DNA from: Nitrospirota bacterium
GTDB taxonomy: Bacteria; Nitrospirota; 9FT-COMBO-42-15; HDB-SIOI813
Direction of reading: 5' to 3'
DNA length: 15,825 nucleotides
NCBI GenBank assembly: GCA_016234155.1
Contig: JACRGZ010000033.1
Location: forward strand, 1-15,825
The notes under the pieces were generated by a model. The model searched no databases. It was not told the DNA's origin and saw only the letters and a program-made list of their open reading frames with translations. Within the stretch, counting starts at the first letter, position 1, and each line of letters begins with the position of its first letter. Shown piece after piece: positions 5,777-12,065 of this stretch. The translations under genes were made by a program, and so were the position numbers.

Positions 5777-6457
5777 ATGACCAAAAAAGATTTCCTTAAG
5801 GGCATGCCGCTTTTTTCTGCCCTCTCAGAGAGTGATCTGAACAGGCTTGCCGATATTGCAGAAGAGTTTACATATAAAAATGGTGAATATGTATTCTATG
5901 AAGGAGACCCACCTGACTGGTTGTGCATAGTCAGGGAGGGAAACGTAAAGGCAATAAAACAGACTGAAGATGGCAAAGAGATCATACTCCATATATTTAA
6001 ATCCGGTGACATCTTCGGGGAACTGGCTGTTTTCGACAGACGTCCCTACCCTGCCTCTGCCCTGACAACAGGAGAGGTTAGAATATTGAAGCTGTATTAC
6101 ACCCACTGCCTTGATATATTAGAAGATATGCCTGAAGTTGCTGTAAAGATCCTGCGAAATATGGGGAAAAAACAGAGGGAGTTTGTAGAACGGCTTGAGG
6201 CATCTCTGACAGACCGGGTAGAGAAGAGGATTGCAAATACCCTGCTAAAGCTTGCCGGCATAGACAGCGCCCAGGGGAGCAGCAACATAGACTTACGCCT
6301 CACAAGGAAGGATATAGCCGGCATGGTTGGGACAACCATCGAGACCACTATCCGGGTTATGAGCAGATTCCAGAAAGAGGGTATTATAAAGACGACAAGG
6401 GGAGGGATTATTATTTTGAATCCACATTTGCTTAGAAAAAAGGCAGGGGGGGAGTAA
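5777..6457 (+). CDS. Crp/Fnr family transcriptional regulator (DNR/NnrR-like candidate)
   Basis: The 226-residue protein has a cyclic-nucleotide-type beta-barrel in residues about 5-120, with SGDIFGELAVFDRRPYPASA in the effector pocket region. A dimerisation helix follows (about 125-160), then a winged HTH. The recognition helix GTTIETTIRVMSRFQKEGII keeps the E-x-x-x-R pair (ETTIR, versus ETISR in FNR) that reads TTGAT/TGTGA-type half-sites. It lacks the N-terminal FNR cysteine cluster; only two scattered cysteines exist (in LCIVREG and THCLD), so it is not an oxygen-sensing Fe-S FNR. The context (DUF542, DUF2249) suggests a haem or NO-responsive member such as DNR/NnrR, by inference. The ATG at 5777 is preferred over a TTG one codon earlier; the RBS ggggag is at 5761-5766. 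Confidence 0.88.
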   Translation: MTKKDFLKGMPLFSALSESDLNRLADIAEEFTYKNGEYVFYEGDPPDWLCIVREGNVKAIKQTEDGKEIILHIFKSGDIFGELAVFDRRPYPASALTTGEVRILKLYYTHCLDILEDMPEVAVKILRNMGKKQREFVERLEASLTDRVEKRIANTLLKLAGIDSAQGSSNIDLRLTRKDIAGMVGTTIETTIRVMSRFQKEGIIKTTRGGIIILNPHLLRKKAGGE

Positions 6458-6486
6458 GTGATGAGTGATGAGTAAAGAGTAACGAT

Positions 6487-6528
6487 ATGATTTATATCAT
6501 AGTGCAAGATCTGATCATGCGATATCCT
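6487..6528 (+). promoter_or_regulatory. FNR/DNR-type operator and class II promoter before the DUF542 gene
   Basis: ATGAT-TTAT-ATCAT (6487-6500) is a perfect inverted repeat of half-sites one base from the FNR half-site TTGAT, with the standard four-base centre; one more pair (T/A) extends it. A -10-like TATCCT lies at 6523-6528. That places initiation near 6535, and the palindrome centre (6493.5) then falls at -41.5, the canonical class II activation position. The Crp/Fnr gene immediately upstream is the obvious candidate binder. Confidence 0.7.
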
Positions 6529-6552
6529 TACTAATAAGAAGGAGGTTGCATT

Positions 6553-6741
6553 ATGTCGCAGATAACAAAAGAGATGACAGTAAATCAGATATTAAGGCTT
6601 TATCCAAAGAGTGTTGGGGTATTTACTAAATTTAATATAGATGCGTGCTGCGGTGGGAACAGGAGCATCGAGCAGGCGGCTAAGGAAGACAAGGCATTAT
6701 TAGAAGATCTGATACAGGCATTAAATCAGAGCGCCCAGTAG
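6553..6741 (+). CDS. DUF542 (ScdA N-terminal) domain protein, stand-alone
   Basis: A 62-residue protein made only of the DUF542 domain. TVNQILRLYPKSVGVFTKFN is followed by the signature IDACCGGNRSIEQAA, with the paired cysteines C37 and C38 of the family motif D-CC-GG. In ScdA/YtfE/RIC (repair of iron centres) this domain precedes a di-iron hemerythrin-like domain. Here that domain is missing and no hemerythrin gene is visible nearby. Short DUF542 proteins are known in gene neighbourhoods with DUF2249 and nitrosative-stress genes. RBS aaggaggt before the ATG is near ideal. It is the first gene after the FNR-type operator and is likely the head of the downstream operon. Confidence 0.85.
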   Translation: MSQITKEMTVNQILRLYPKSVGVFTKFNIDACCGGNRSIEQAAKEDKALLEDLIQALNQSAQ

Positions 6742-6779
6742 GACACAAAAAGTAGAACACAAAAAACAGGACACAAAAA
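6741..6779 (+). repeat. Three tandem 14-base repeats with ACACAAAAA core
   Basis: Units begin at 6741 (ggacacaaaaa), 6755 (gaacacaaaaa) and 6769 (ggacacaaaaa), a strict 14-base period. They fill the gap between the DUF542 stop and the RBS of the DUF2249 gene. A-rich tracts upstream of an RBS could enhance translation; slippage is an alternative origin. Confidence 0.7.
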
Positions 6780-6793
6780 GGGAGGTAAAAAAG

Positions 6794-7033
6794 ATGGCTG
6801 CAGAAAACAAGACTGTAGAACTTGATGTAAGAATCATACCACCAAGGGATAAGCATCCGAGGATACTTCAGACCTTTGATAACCTGAAGTCCGGAGAAAT
6901 CCTGCTTATTATAAATGACCATGACCCGATGCCGCTGAAATACCAGTTTGAATTTGAAAGACCCGGCAAGTTTGGATGGAAATATATTGAGCAAGGACCA
7001 GAGGTGTGGAGGGTAGCGATTGCGAGGTTATAA
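6794..7033 (+). CDS. DUF2249 domain protein (single domain)
   Basis: 79 residues, essentially one canonical DUF2249 domain: VELDVRIIPPRDKHPRIL at the start, the central IINDHDPMPLKYQFEFE motif (about residues 37-53), and the tail PGKFGWKYIEQGPEVWRVAI. The fold is TusA/SirA-like. The family occurs with DUF542, hemerythrins and NO or denitrification genes, but its biochemical role is unproved. No cysteine is present, so a TusA-type persulfide carrier role is unlikely. RBS ggaggt lies about eight bases before the ATG. It is cotranscribed with the DUF542 gene upstream. Confidence 0.85.
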   Translation: MAAENKTVELDVRIIPPRDKHPRILQTFDNLKSGEILLIINDHDPMPLKYQFEFERPGKFGWKYIEQGPEVWRVAIARL

Positions 7034-7049
7034 CCTGAAGATGTAGGGT

Positions 7050-7101
7050 AGACCTTCAGGTCTGCATCTCAGGAAGTAGGGACAGACCTTCAGGTCTGTC
7101 C
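7050..7101. repeat. Two tandem copies of a palindromic AGACCTTCAGGTCT element
   Basis: The first copy (7050-7063) is a six-base stem, AGACCT/AGGTCT. The second (7080-7101) is extended to ten base pairs (GGACAGACCT/AGGTCTGTCC). Each is preceded by GTAGGG. They lie between the two DUF2249 genes. There is no long T-run, so the structure looks more like an mRNA-processing or stability hairpin, or a dispersed repeat, than a terminator. Confidence 0.7.
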
Positions 7102-7134
7102 TTTCTGCAAGGAGTTAGAAAAAGGAGTCTAACA

Positions 7135-7662
7135 ATGATTGAAAATCTGAAGAATGTCCCTAAGGAAAAGATTGTAGATTTAGACGTCAGACCTGAATTG
7201 GACGCCGGCAGAGACCCATTCAACCTGATAATAAAGACGCTGGGGAATATGAAAGATGATCAGGTATTACACTTAATAATCATATTTGAACCTGTTCCTC
7301 TCTATACCGTAATGAAGATGAAGGGGTATGACCACTCAACAGAACAGACAGGCGGATTATGGCATGTCTACTTCTACAAAGGAGAGGCATCGGCTACGGT
7401 AAAAGCCGATGCCGGAGAAGGGGAATCAAAGACATCGGAACCGAAGACTATAGAAATAGACGTCCGGGGCCTTGAACCGCCTGAACCTATGGTAAGGATA
7501 ATTGAGACACTCCCGCAGGTAGACAAGAATACGACATTGCTTGTACACCATCACAGAGAGCCGCTTATGCTCTATGATAAACTCGAACACCTCGGCTATC
7601 AGGCAGCCACAGAAAAGATAGCCGAAGGATATTATAAGGTCAGGATAACAAAGAAAGGTTAA
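7135..7662 (+). CDS. Two-domain DUF2249-like protein
   Basis: 175 residues with two tandem DUF2249-like units. Domain 1 (about 13-82) opens KIVDLDVRPELDAGRDPFN and has FEPVPLYTVM where the canonical DHDP-PL motif sits. Domain 2 (about 104-173) opens KTIEIDVRGLEPPEPMVRI and has HHHREPLMLYDKL. A flexible linker rich in Ala, Glu, Gly and Ser (about 84-103) joins them. Both keep the EP-PLY-type core but differ from the single-domain neighbour, so this is divergence after duplication. Domain 2's histidine triplet (138-140) could bind metal or haem; that is speculative. RBS aaaggag lies seven bases before the ATG. The gene sits between the single-domain copy and the membrane-protein gene. Confidence 0.75.
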   Translation: MIENLKNVPKEKIVDLDVRPELDAGRDPFNLIIKTLGNMKDDQVLHLIIIFEPVPLYTVMKMKGYDHSTEQTGGLWHVYFYKGEASATVKADAGEGESKTSEPKTIEIDVRGLEPPEPMVRIIETLPQVDKNTTLLVHHHREPLMLYDKLEHLGYQAATEKIAEGYYKVRITKKG

Positions 7663-7674
7663 AAGGCTTCTTCA

Positions 7675-8946
7675 ATGAGCGCCCCATTTCAGGGCAGCAT
7701 AACAACACCGTATACCCCGCCATTTAAGGTTGTACGGCAGTACTTTATAATAGCTACCATAACCTTCATATTCTTAAACGGTTTGATGCTCATGAGTTCG
7801 AGGTATATATCGGGCTTCCATTTCCAACCAAGACTTTTATCCTTTGCCCATATGGCTGTTCTCGGATGGGCCACCATGATCATCAGGGGGGCAATGACCC
7901 AGCTTATCCCTGTGATATTAGAGACATCATTATATAGTGTCAGACTGGCAAAGTGGGGTTTATGGTTATACCTCGCAGCCGTAATTACTATCGTCAGCCA
8001 TTTCTGGTTCTTTGCAATAAAGGGGGGAGGAATGGCATCAGCCGCCGGCATGGCTTTTCTGGCAGTCATCATCTTTGTCATAAATGTAGGACTCACCATG
8101 CGAAAGGTAAAGAGTATAAATATCACCATAGCGCATATTATTGCTGCAATAGTCTATCTCACTGTGGTCGCTGCCATCGGCCTCCTGCTTGGCATTAACC
8201 TCAGTATCCCATTTATAAAGGGGGATCACCTCCATTATCTTGGCTTACACGCCACTATTGGATTTGTGGGGTGGTTTTCTATGATAATAATGGGGGTATC
8301 TTACAAGCTCCTTCCGATGTTTACCCTTTCATATACATACAAGACATGGCCCGGGTGGACGGCATTCGGGCTTATAAACCTTGGGGTCCTGGGGATTGTA
8401 GTCGAATTCCTTACTAATCGCCCATTATATAGCTCCGTTCTGATAGTTACAGGCATGTTCATGTTCTCATACCAGATAATACTTATAATGAAAGGGAGGA
8501 TGAGAAAAGCGCTGGATGTGGGTCTCCGCCACGCCGTTTTTGCCTATGGATATATACCTGTTGCCGCCCTGCTTGGGGGACTTATAACACTAAGTAACAT
8601 AAACCCCGAAATCAAACAACGCGTGATACTGATATATGGATTCACAGTGTTGTTTGGCTGTATAACACTTCTTATCATAGGAATGATGTATAAGATAGTC
8701 CCATTCCTTGTCTGGTTCCATAAGTACAGCGATAAGGTGGGTAAAGAGAAGGTGCCTATGTTAAAAGAGATGTTTTCAGAGAGGATTGGCAACCTCCAGT
8801 TCTGGCTCCTGAATATAGGGGTGCCGGATGTTATGGCAGGCCTTTTCTTGCAGAATCAGACTGTAGTGGCAATCGGTATAACCATAATATTCATTTCATC
8901 TCTGTTGTTCGGTTATAATATGTTCACGGTGTTTACGAGGAAATAG
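7675..8946 (+). CDS. Polytopic haem-copper-oxidase subunit I / NnrS-like membrane protein
   Basis: 423 residues, strongly hydrophobic, about 12 predicted membrane helices with a short soluble N-terminus. Three segments share a motif of a helix followed by a conserved G-x3-(K/Q)-(L/I)-(L/V)-P. They are H59MAVLGWATMIIRGAMTQLIP, H192ATIGFVGWFSMIIMGVSYKLLP and GFTVLFGCITLLIIGMMYKIVP. Intramembrane or boundary histidines include H59, H154, H185, H187, H192 and H286. This resembles short proteins annotated as cbb3-type oxidase subunit I, and the NO-linked NnrS proteins. It lacks the full haem-copper oxidase set of six invariant histidines that I can place with confidence, so oxygen or NO reduction is unproved. 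A weak RBS (aaaagg) precedes the ATG, 12 bases after the DUF2249 pair. It is probably the operon's membrane component. Confidence 0.65.
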   Translation: MSAPFQGSITTPYTPPFKVVRQYFIIATITFIFLNGLMLMSSRYISGFHFQPRLLSFAHMAVLGWATMIIRGAMTQLIPVILETSLYSVRLAKWGLWLYLAAVITIVSHFWFFAIKGGGMASAAGMAFLAVIIFVINVGLTMRKVKSINITIAHIIAAIVYLTVVAAIGLLLGINLSIPFIKGDHLHYLGLHATIGFVGWFSMIIMGVSYKLLPMFTLSYTYKTWPGWTAFGLINLGVLGIVVEFLTNRPLYSSVLIVTGMFMFSYQIILIMKGRMRKALDVGLRHAVFAYGYIPVAALLGGLITLSNINPEIKQRVILIYGFTVLFGCITLLIIGMMYKIVPFLVWFHKYSDKVGKEKVPMLKEMFSERIGNLQFWLLNIGVPDVMAGLFLQNQTVVAIGITIIFISSLLFGYNMFTVFTRK

Positions 8947-8956
8947 GGAGACGAAA

Positions 8957-9117
8957 ATTTCAGGTGAACAGTCATGTCCCTCCGGGACACAAAGGAACAT
9001 GAAAATAATCCCCCCCATCCCCCCTTTAGAAAAGGGGGATAAGTCCCCCTTTTTTAAAGGGGGATTTAGGGGGATTATGGGGTTAGGGGGGATTTAAAAC
9101 TGGATTTTCGGATGAAC
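8957..9117 (-). repeat. Composite C5/G5 repeat, copy A (inverted)
   Basis: Read on the minus strand it matches the copies at 10850-11067 and 12881-13029. From its left end on that strand: ATCCGAAAAT terminus, GGGGTAAG/CCCCTTA-type block, G5-AAAA-C5 hairpins, the trinucleotide hairpin TGTCCC-GGA-GGGACA, then GTTCACCTGAAAT. The plus-strand hairpin stem is 8975-8980 with 8984-8989. Its right-hand end supplies the ATG of the next gene. With its G/C stems it could also terminate the upstream operon. Confidence 0.75.
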
Positions 9118-9417
9118 ATCCTATCAGAACAGCTCATATTAACAGCATTAAAGCACGTCATAGACCCTGAGATAGGTATCAATATAGTAGACCTGGGACT
9201 GATATACGACGTTAAGTTAGATGCCGGTAATGTCTATATCAAGATGACCATGACTACCCCTGGATGCCCGCTCCACGAAAGTATAGCCAAAGGGGCCGAA
9301 GAGGCCGTAAGACAACTCCAGGGTATAGAAAGTGTAAAGGTAGATTTAGTGTGGGACCCGCCATGGACACCTGACAGGATAAGCAACTGGGCGAAAAAAC
9401 AGCTCGGGTGGAGGTAA
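9112..9417 (+). CDS. DUF59 / MIP18 family metal-sulfur cluster assembly-like protein
   Basis: 101 residues with the full DUF59 pattern: VIDPEIGINIVDLGLIYDV (about 17-35), the reactive-looking TTPGCPLHESI (about 47-57, C51) and the C-terminal VWDPPWTPDRISNWAKKQLG. Relatives include SufT, PaaD and MIP18 (CIA2); all have been tied to Fe-S cluster assembly or target maturation. The start ATG lies inside the terminus of repeat A and there is no Shine-Dalgarno, so initiation may be weak. It lies between the DUF2249/membrane-protein operon and the cytochrome-porin gene. It plausibly matures a Fe-S partner of the module, which is inference from context. Confidence 0.85.
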   Translation: MNILSEQLILTALKHVIDPEIGINIVDLGLIYDVKLDAGNVYIKMTMTTPGCPLHESIAKGAEEAVRQLQGIESVKVDLVWDPPWTPDRISNWAKKQLGWR

Positions 9418-9421
9418 CTAT

Positions 9422-9450
9422 TTGACTTTTTTTGGAAAATATCTTATCCT
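9422..9450 (+). promoter_or_regulatory. Predicted promoter of the cytochrome-porin gene
   Basis: TTGACT (9422-9427, five of six) is followed after 17 bases by TATCCT (9445-9450). The same -10 hexamer occurs in the proposed promoter of the DUF542 gene. Initiation near 9457 leaves a leader of about 136 bases. Confidence 0.5.
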
Positions 9451-9537
9451 TTAATCATGTCAACATAAGTCTCAGGAAGTATTAGCGCCTGCATCCGGCA
9501 TCTTCATCTCAGAAAGAATAAATCATGAAGGAAGAAA

Positions 9538-9555
9538 CCTGTAGCTCGCTACAGG
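9538..9555 (+). promoter_or_regulatory. Seven-base-pair stem-loop in the cytochrome-porin leader
   Basis: CCTGTAG (9538-9544), loop CTCG, CTACAGG (9549-9555). A perfect stem about 37 bases before the ATG and without a T-run, so an mRNA stability or translation element is more likely than a terminator. Confidence 0.5.
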
Positions 9556-9592
9556 GAATTAGCAAGTTAACCTTATAACAAGGGGGTATTTC

Positions 9593-10843
9593 ATGAAACA
9601 AAAAGGCTGTATCATGGGGATTACACTCTTTTTCATCTTTGCAGTTTCATTTTTCACGCCCCGCAGCGCCCAGGCAGTGCCGGCTTTTGCCCGTCAGACA
9701 GGCCTGGCCTGCTCCTCCTGCCACTTTCAGCATTATCCCGCACTGAATGCCTTTGGACGTTCATTTAAGACAGGCGGTTTTACCATGATAGGCGGGCAGA
9801 GCCTTATAGAAGGGGACGTCCTTTCTGTGCCGAGTATACTGAATGCATCCATGGTCCTCAAGGTCAGGTATCAGAAGACAAACGGGGATGACGACAGCAG
9901 CGGAACAAACAAAGGCGAGTTCCAGTTTCCTGATGAGGCGGCATTGCTCGTAGGCGGGCGGGTAGGTGAACATGCAGGATTTTTACTCGAGGCCCAATTG
10001 GCTGACCCTGATATGCCCATGTTTGCATCCTTTAAGATGCCCTTTGTCTTTGATGCGGCCGGCACAAAACTCAGCGTGATTCCTTTTACAACTGATGCAG
10101 GTGGTGCGGCTTATGGTTTTGAACTTTTAAATACCGGGGCAATGCGGATGCAGCGTGTTCTGGAGCACAGGGGGGAAACATCTGCCCAGCAGTATATAGG
10201 GACTGCCACTGCCGCAGAAGGTATTGCATTTGTAGCTGTCCATAGCCTGGGCTTTGTAAATGCCACGCTCTGGGCGCCTTCACATACCGGAAAAGACATA
10301 GGCCCCCTCTCAAAGTATGTCCGCGCTGCAGTTACACCTGTAGTTCACGGATGGGATATTGGAGGTGGTATACAGTGGTGGGGAGGGACAACCGGTGTAG
10401 GAACCACTACCGATGATGTTGATGCCGGAAGTCATGCCACCCACGCATGGGCAATAGATGCCCAGGCACAGGGTAACTTCATGTCAATGCCTACCGGTAT
10501 CTATTTAGCATATGCAAGTGCAGACAAATCTGAGGCTGGTGAGCCGGAAAACGTCTTTAATGACAAAACTAAAGACAAGACTGCATGGTCAATGCTTGTA
10601 GAGGTTGGAGTAATTCCAAATAAGTCAACAGTTGCATTTGGCTATCGTTCAGGAGAAAACGGTGAGACCGCAAACAATAAACAGACAGCAACGACCCTGG
10701 GCGCTACTTATATGATGGCACAGAATATCCAGTTTCAGCTAAATCATACCTTATATGGCGGGAACTACTATGACCTGCCTGCAAATAATGAGGATGCCGA
10801 TGGCGACCAGCAGACAACGCTGATGCTGTTCACCGCGTTCTGA
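9593..10843 (+). CDS. Secreted monohaem cytochrome-porin fusion, Cyc2-like
   Basis: 416 residues. A signal peptide (MKQKGCIMGITLFFIFAVSF, cleavage likely after AQA, residue 28) precedes the mature start VPAFARQTGLACSSCHFQ. C40, C43 and H44 form one c-type haem motif. The following LNAFGRSFKTGGFTM is the block that follows the haem in Cyc2-type fused cytochrome-porins of iron-oxidising bacteria. The remaining ~350 residues show short alternating beta strands with Asp/Gly/Ser-rich turns, and the chain ends in Phe (...LMLFTAF), the C-terminal aromatic that beta-barrel outer-membrane proteins use for BAM insertion. Length is near that of Cyc2. The same haem block occurs in non-iron-oxidisers, so Fe(II) oxidation is not shown. 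RBS aaggggg precedes the ATG. Confidence 0.75.
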   Translation: MKQKGCIMGITLFFIFAVSFFTPRSAQAVPAFARQTGLACSSCHFQHYPALNAFGRSFKTGGFTMIGGQSLIEGDVLSVPSILNASMVLKVRYQKTNGDDDSSGTNKGEFQFPDEAALLVGGRVGEHAGFLLEAQLADPDMPMFASFKMPFVFDAAGTKLSVIPFTTDAGGAAYGFELLNTGAMRMQRVLEHRGETSAQQYIGTATAAEGIAFVAVHSLGFVNATLWAPSHTGKDIGPLSKYVRAAVTPVVHGWDIGGGIQWWGGTTGVGTTTDDVDAGSHATHAWAIDAQAQGNFMSMPTGIYLAYASADKSEAGEPENVFNDKTKDKTAWSMLVEVGVIPNKSTVAFGYRSGENGETANNKQTATTLGATYMMAQNIQFQLNHTLYGGNYYDLPANNEDADGDQQTTLMLFTAF

Positions 10844-10849
10844 ATGTGA

Positions 10850-11067
10850 TTCATCCGAAAATCCCTTTCAAATCCCCCCTTACCCCATAATCCCCCTAAA
10901 TCCCCCTTTAAAAAAGGGGGACTTATCCCCCCTTTTCTAAAGGGGGGGAACTAATTTCCCCCTTTGAAAAAGGGGGACTTTTACCCCCCTTTTCTAAAGG
11001 GGGGATGGGGGGGATTATTTTCATCCTCCTTTGTGAGCCTCTGGCTCATGAGGGTTCACCTGAAAAT
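10850..11067 (+). repeat. Composite C5/G5 repeat, copy B
   Basis: The longest copy (about 218 bases). It starts with ATTCATCCGAAAAT and ends with GTTCACCTGAAAAT, so both ends carry a related GTTCA-CC-GAAAAT word in the same orientation. It holds several C5-AT-G5 hairpins in series and TGAGCC-TCT-GGCTCA (11034-11048). It separates the convergent cytochrome-porin and transketolase C genes and may serve as a bidirectional terminator. Confidence 0.75.
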
Positions 11068-11114
11068 CCTAAGCTTTTGGAGTGCAAAATCTCCAGATTT
11101 TGCATGCAACGACG

Positions 11115-12065
11115 CTACTTCCTTTTAAGTGCCTCTTCTATCTTCCCGACAATATGCCCTGCCGTCAGACCATATTTCCTGAAAAGCCCTTCATAAGTCC
11201 CTGATTCTGCATATGTATCTCTAAGCCCTATGAACTCCATAGGGACAGGATAGTGTTCCGCAACAATCTGCGACACAGCAGCGCCAAGTCCTCCTGACAA
11301 CAGATGTTCCTCTGCAGTCACTATAGCGCCTGTTGTCTGGGCTGATTGGACTATAACATTGACGTCTACAGGTTTTACCGTGTGCATGTCTATCACCCTG
11401 ACGTCTATCCCCTTCTCACTGCATATACATGCAGCCTCTATAGCCTCCTGTATTAAGAGTCCATTCGCAATCACTGTTATATCAATGCCTTCACGAAGGA
11501 TATTTGCCTTCCCAATCTCAAAGTGGGCACCCGCTTGATAGACGATAGGCGCCTTTGGCCTTCCGGTTCTTATGTAGACCGGTCCTACATGCTGTGCCGC
11601 TAACCTGACAAGCGCCTTTGTAGCAACCTCATCAGCGGGAACCAGCACGACAAACCCCGGAAGGGAACATGCAAGCGCCACATCCTCTACAGCCATCTGA
11701 GAGGCGCCATCCTCACCTATACTGATACCTCCATGCGAACCGACCACCTTTACGTTGAGATGCGGATTGGCGACACTCATACGGAGCTGGTCAAAGGCCT
11801 TGCACATCAGGAACGAGGCAAAGCTCGATGCAAAAGGCACCTTGCCGCAGGCGGCAAGGCCTGCTGCAGTCGAGACCATATTGGCCTCGGCTATACCCAT
11901 GTTAAAGAATCTGTCTTTGAACTCTTTGGCAAAAAAGGCGCTTTTTGTAGATTTAGAAAGGTCTGCATCAAGGGCAACAATGTCAGGATTTTCCTTGCCC
12001 AACTCCACTAAGGTCTTCCCATAAGCATCCCTTGTGGCCATTCCGTATATTCTTTTACAGGACAT
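11115..12065 (-). CDS. Transketolase, C-terminal subunit (split type)
   Basis: 316 residues carrying the pyrimidine-binding and C-terminal domains of transketolase. ATRDAYGKTLVELGKENPDI begins the Pyr domain. The catalytic glutamate lies in FFNMGIAEANMVSTAAGL (E60), where transketolases have GIAE-NM. GDLSKST-type and HGGISIGEDGASQ segments contact substrate and cofactor. The C-terminal domain (about 190-316) is complete. It pairs with the upstream N-terminal subunit to form a complete enzyme of the non-oxidative pentose phosphate pathway. The start (12065) overlaps the N-subunit stop by 11 bases and has an ideal RBS, aaggag, seven bases before it. Dxs-type activity is unlikely, since the N-half lacks that family's features. 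Confidence 0.9.
   Translation of the reverse strand: MSCKRIYGMATRDAYGKTLVELGKENPDIVALDADLSKSTKSAFFAKEFKDRFFNMGIAEANMVSTAAGLAACGKVPFASSFASFLMCKAFDQLRMSVANPHLNVKVVGSHGGISIGEDGASQMAVEDVALACSLPGFVVLVPADEVATKALVRLAAQHVGPVYIRTGRPKAPIVYQAGAHFEIGKANILREGIDITVIANGLLIQEAIEAACICSEKGIDVRVIDMHTVKPVDVNVIVQSAQTTGAIVTAEEHLLSGGLGAAVSQIVAEHYPVPMEFIGLRDTYAESGTYEGLFRKYGLTAGHIVGKIEEALKRK

Noticed and set aside
10850..11020. CRISPR-like array of C5/G5 units
   Set aside because: Units are palindromic hairpins of unequal spacing without unique spacers.
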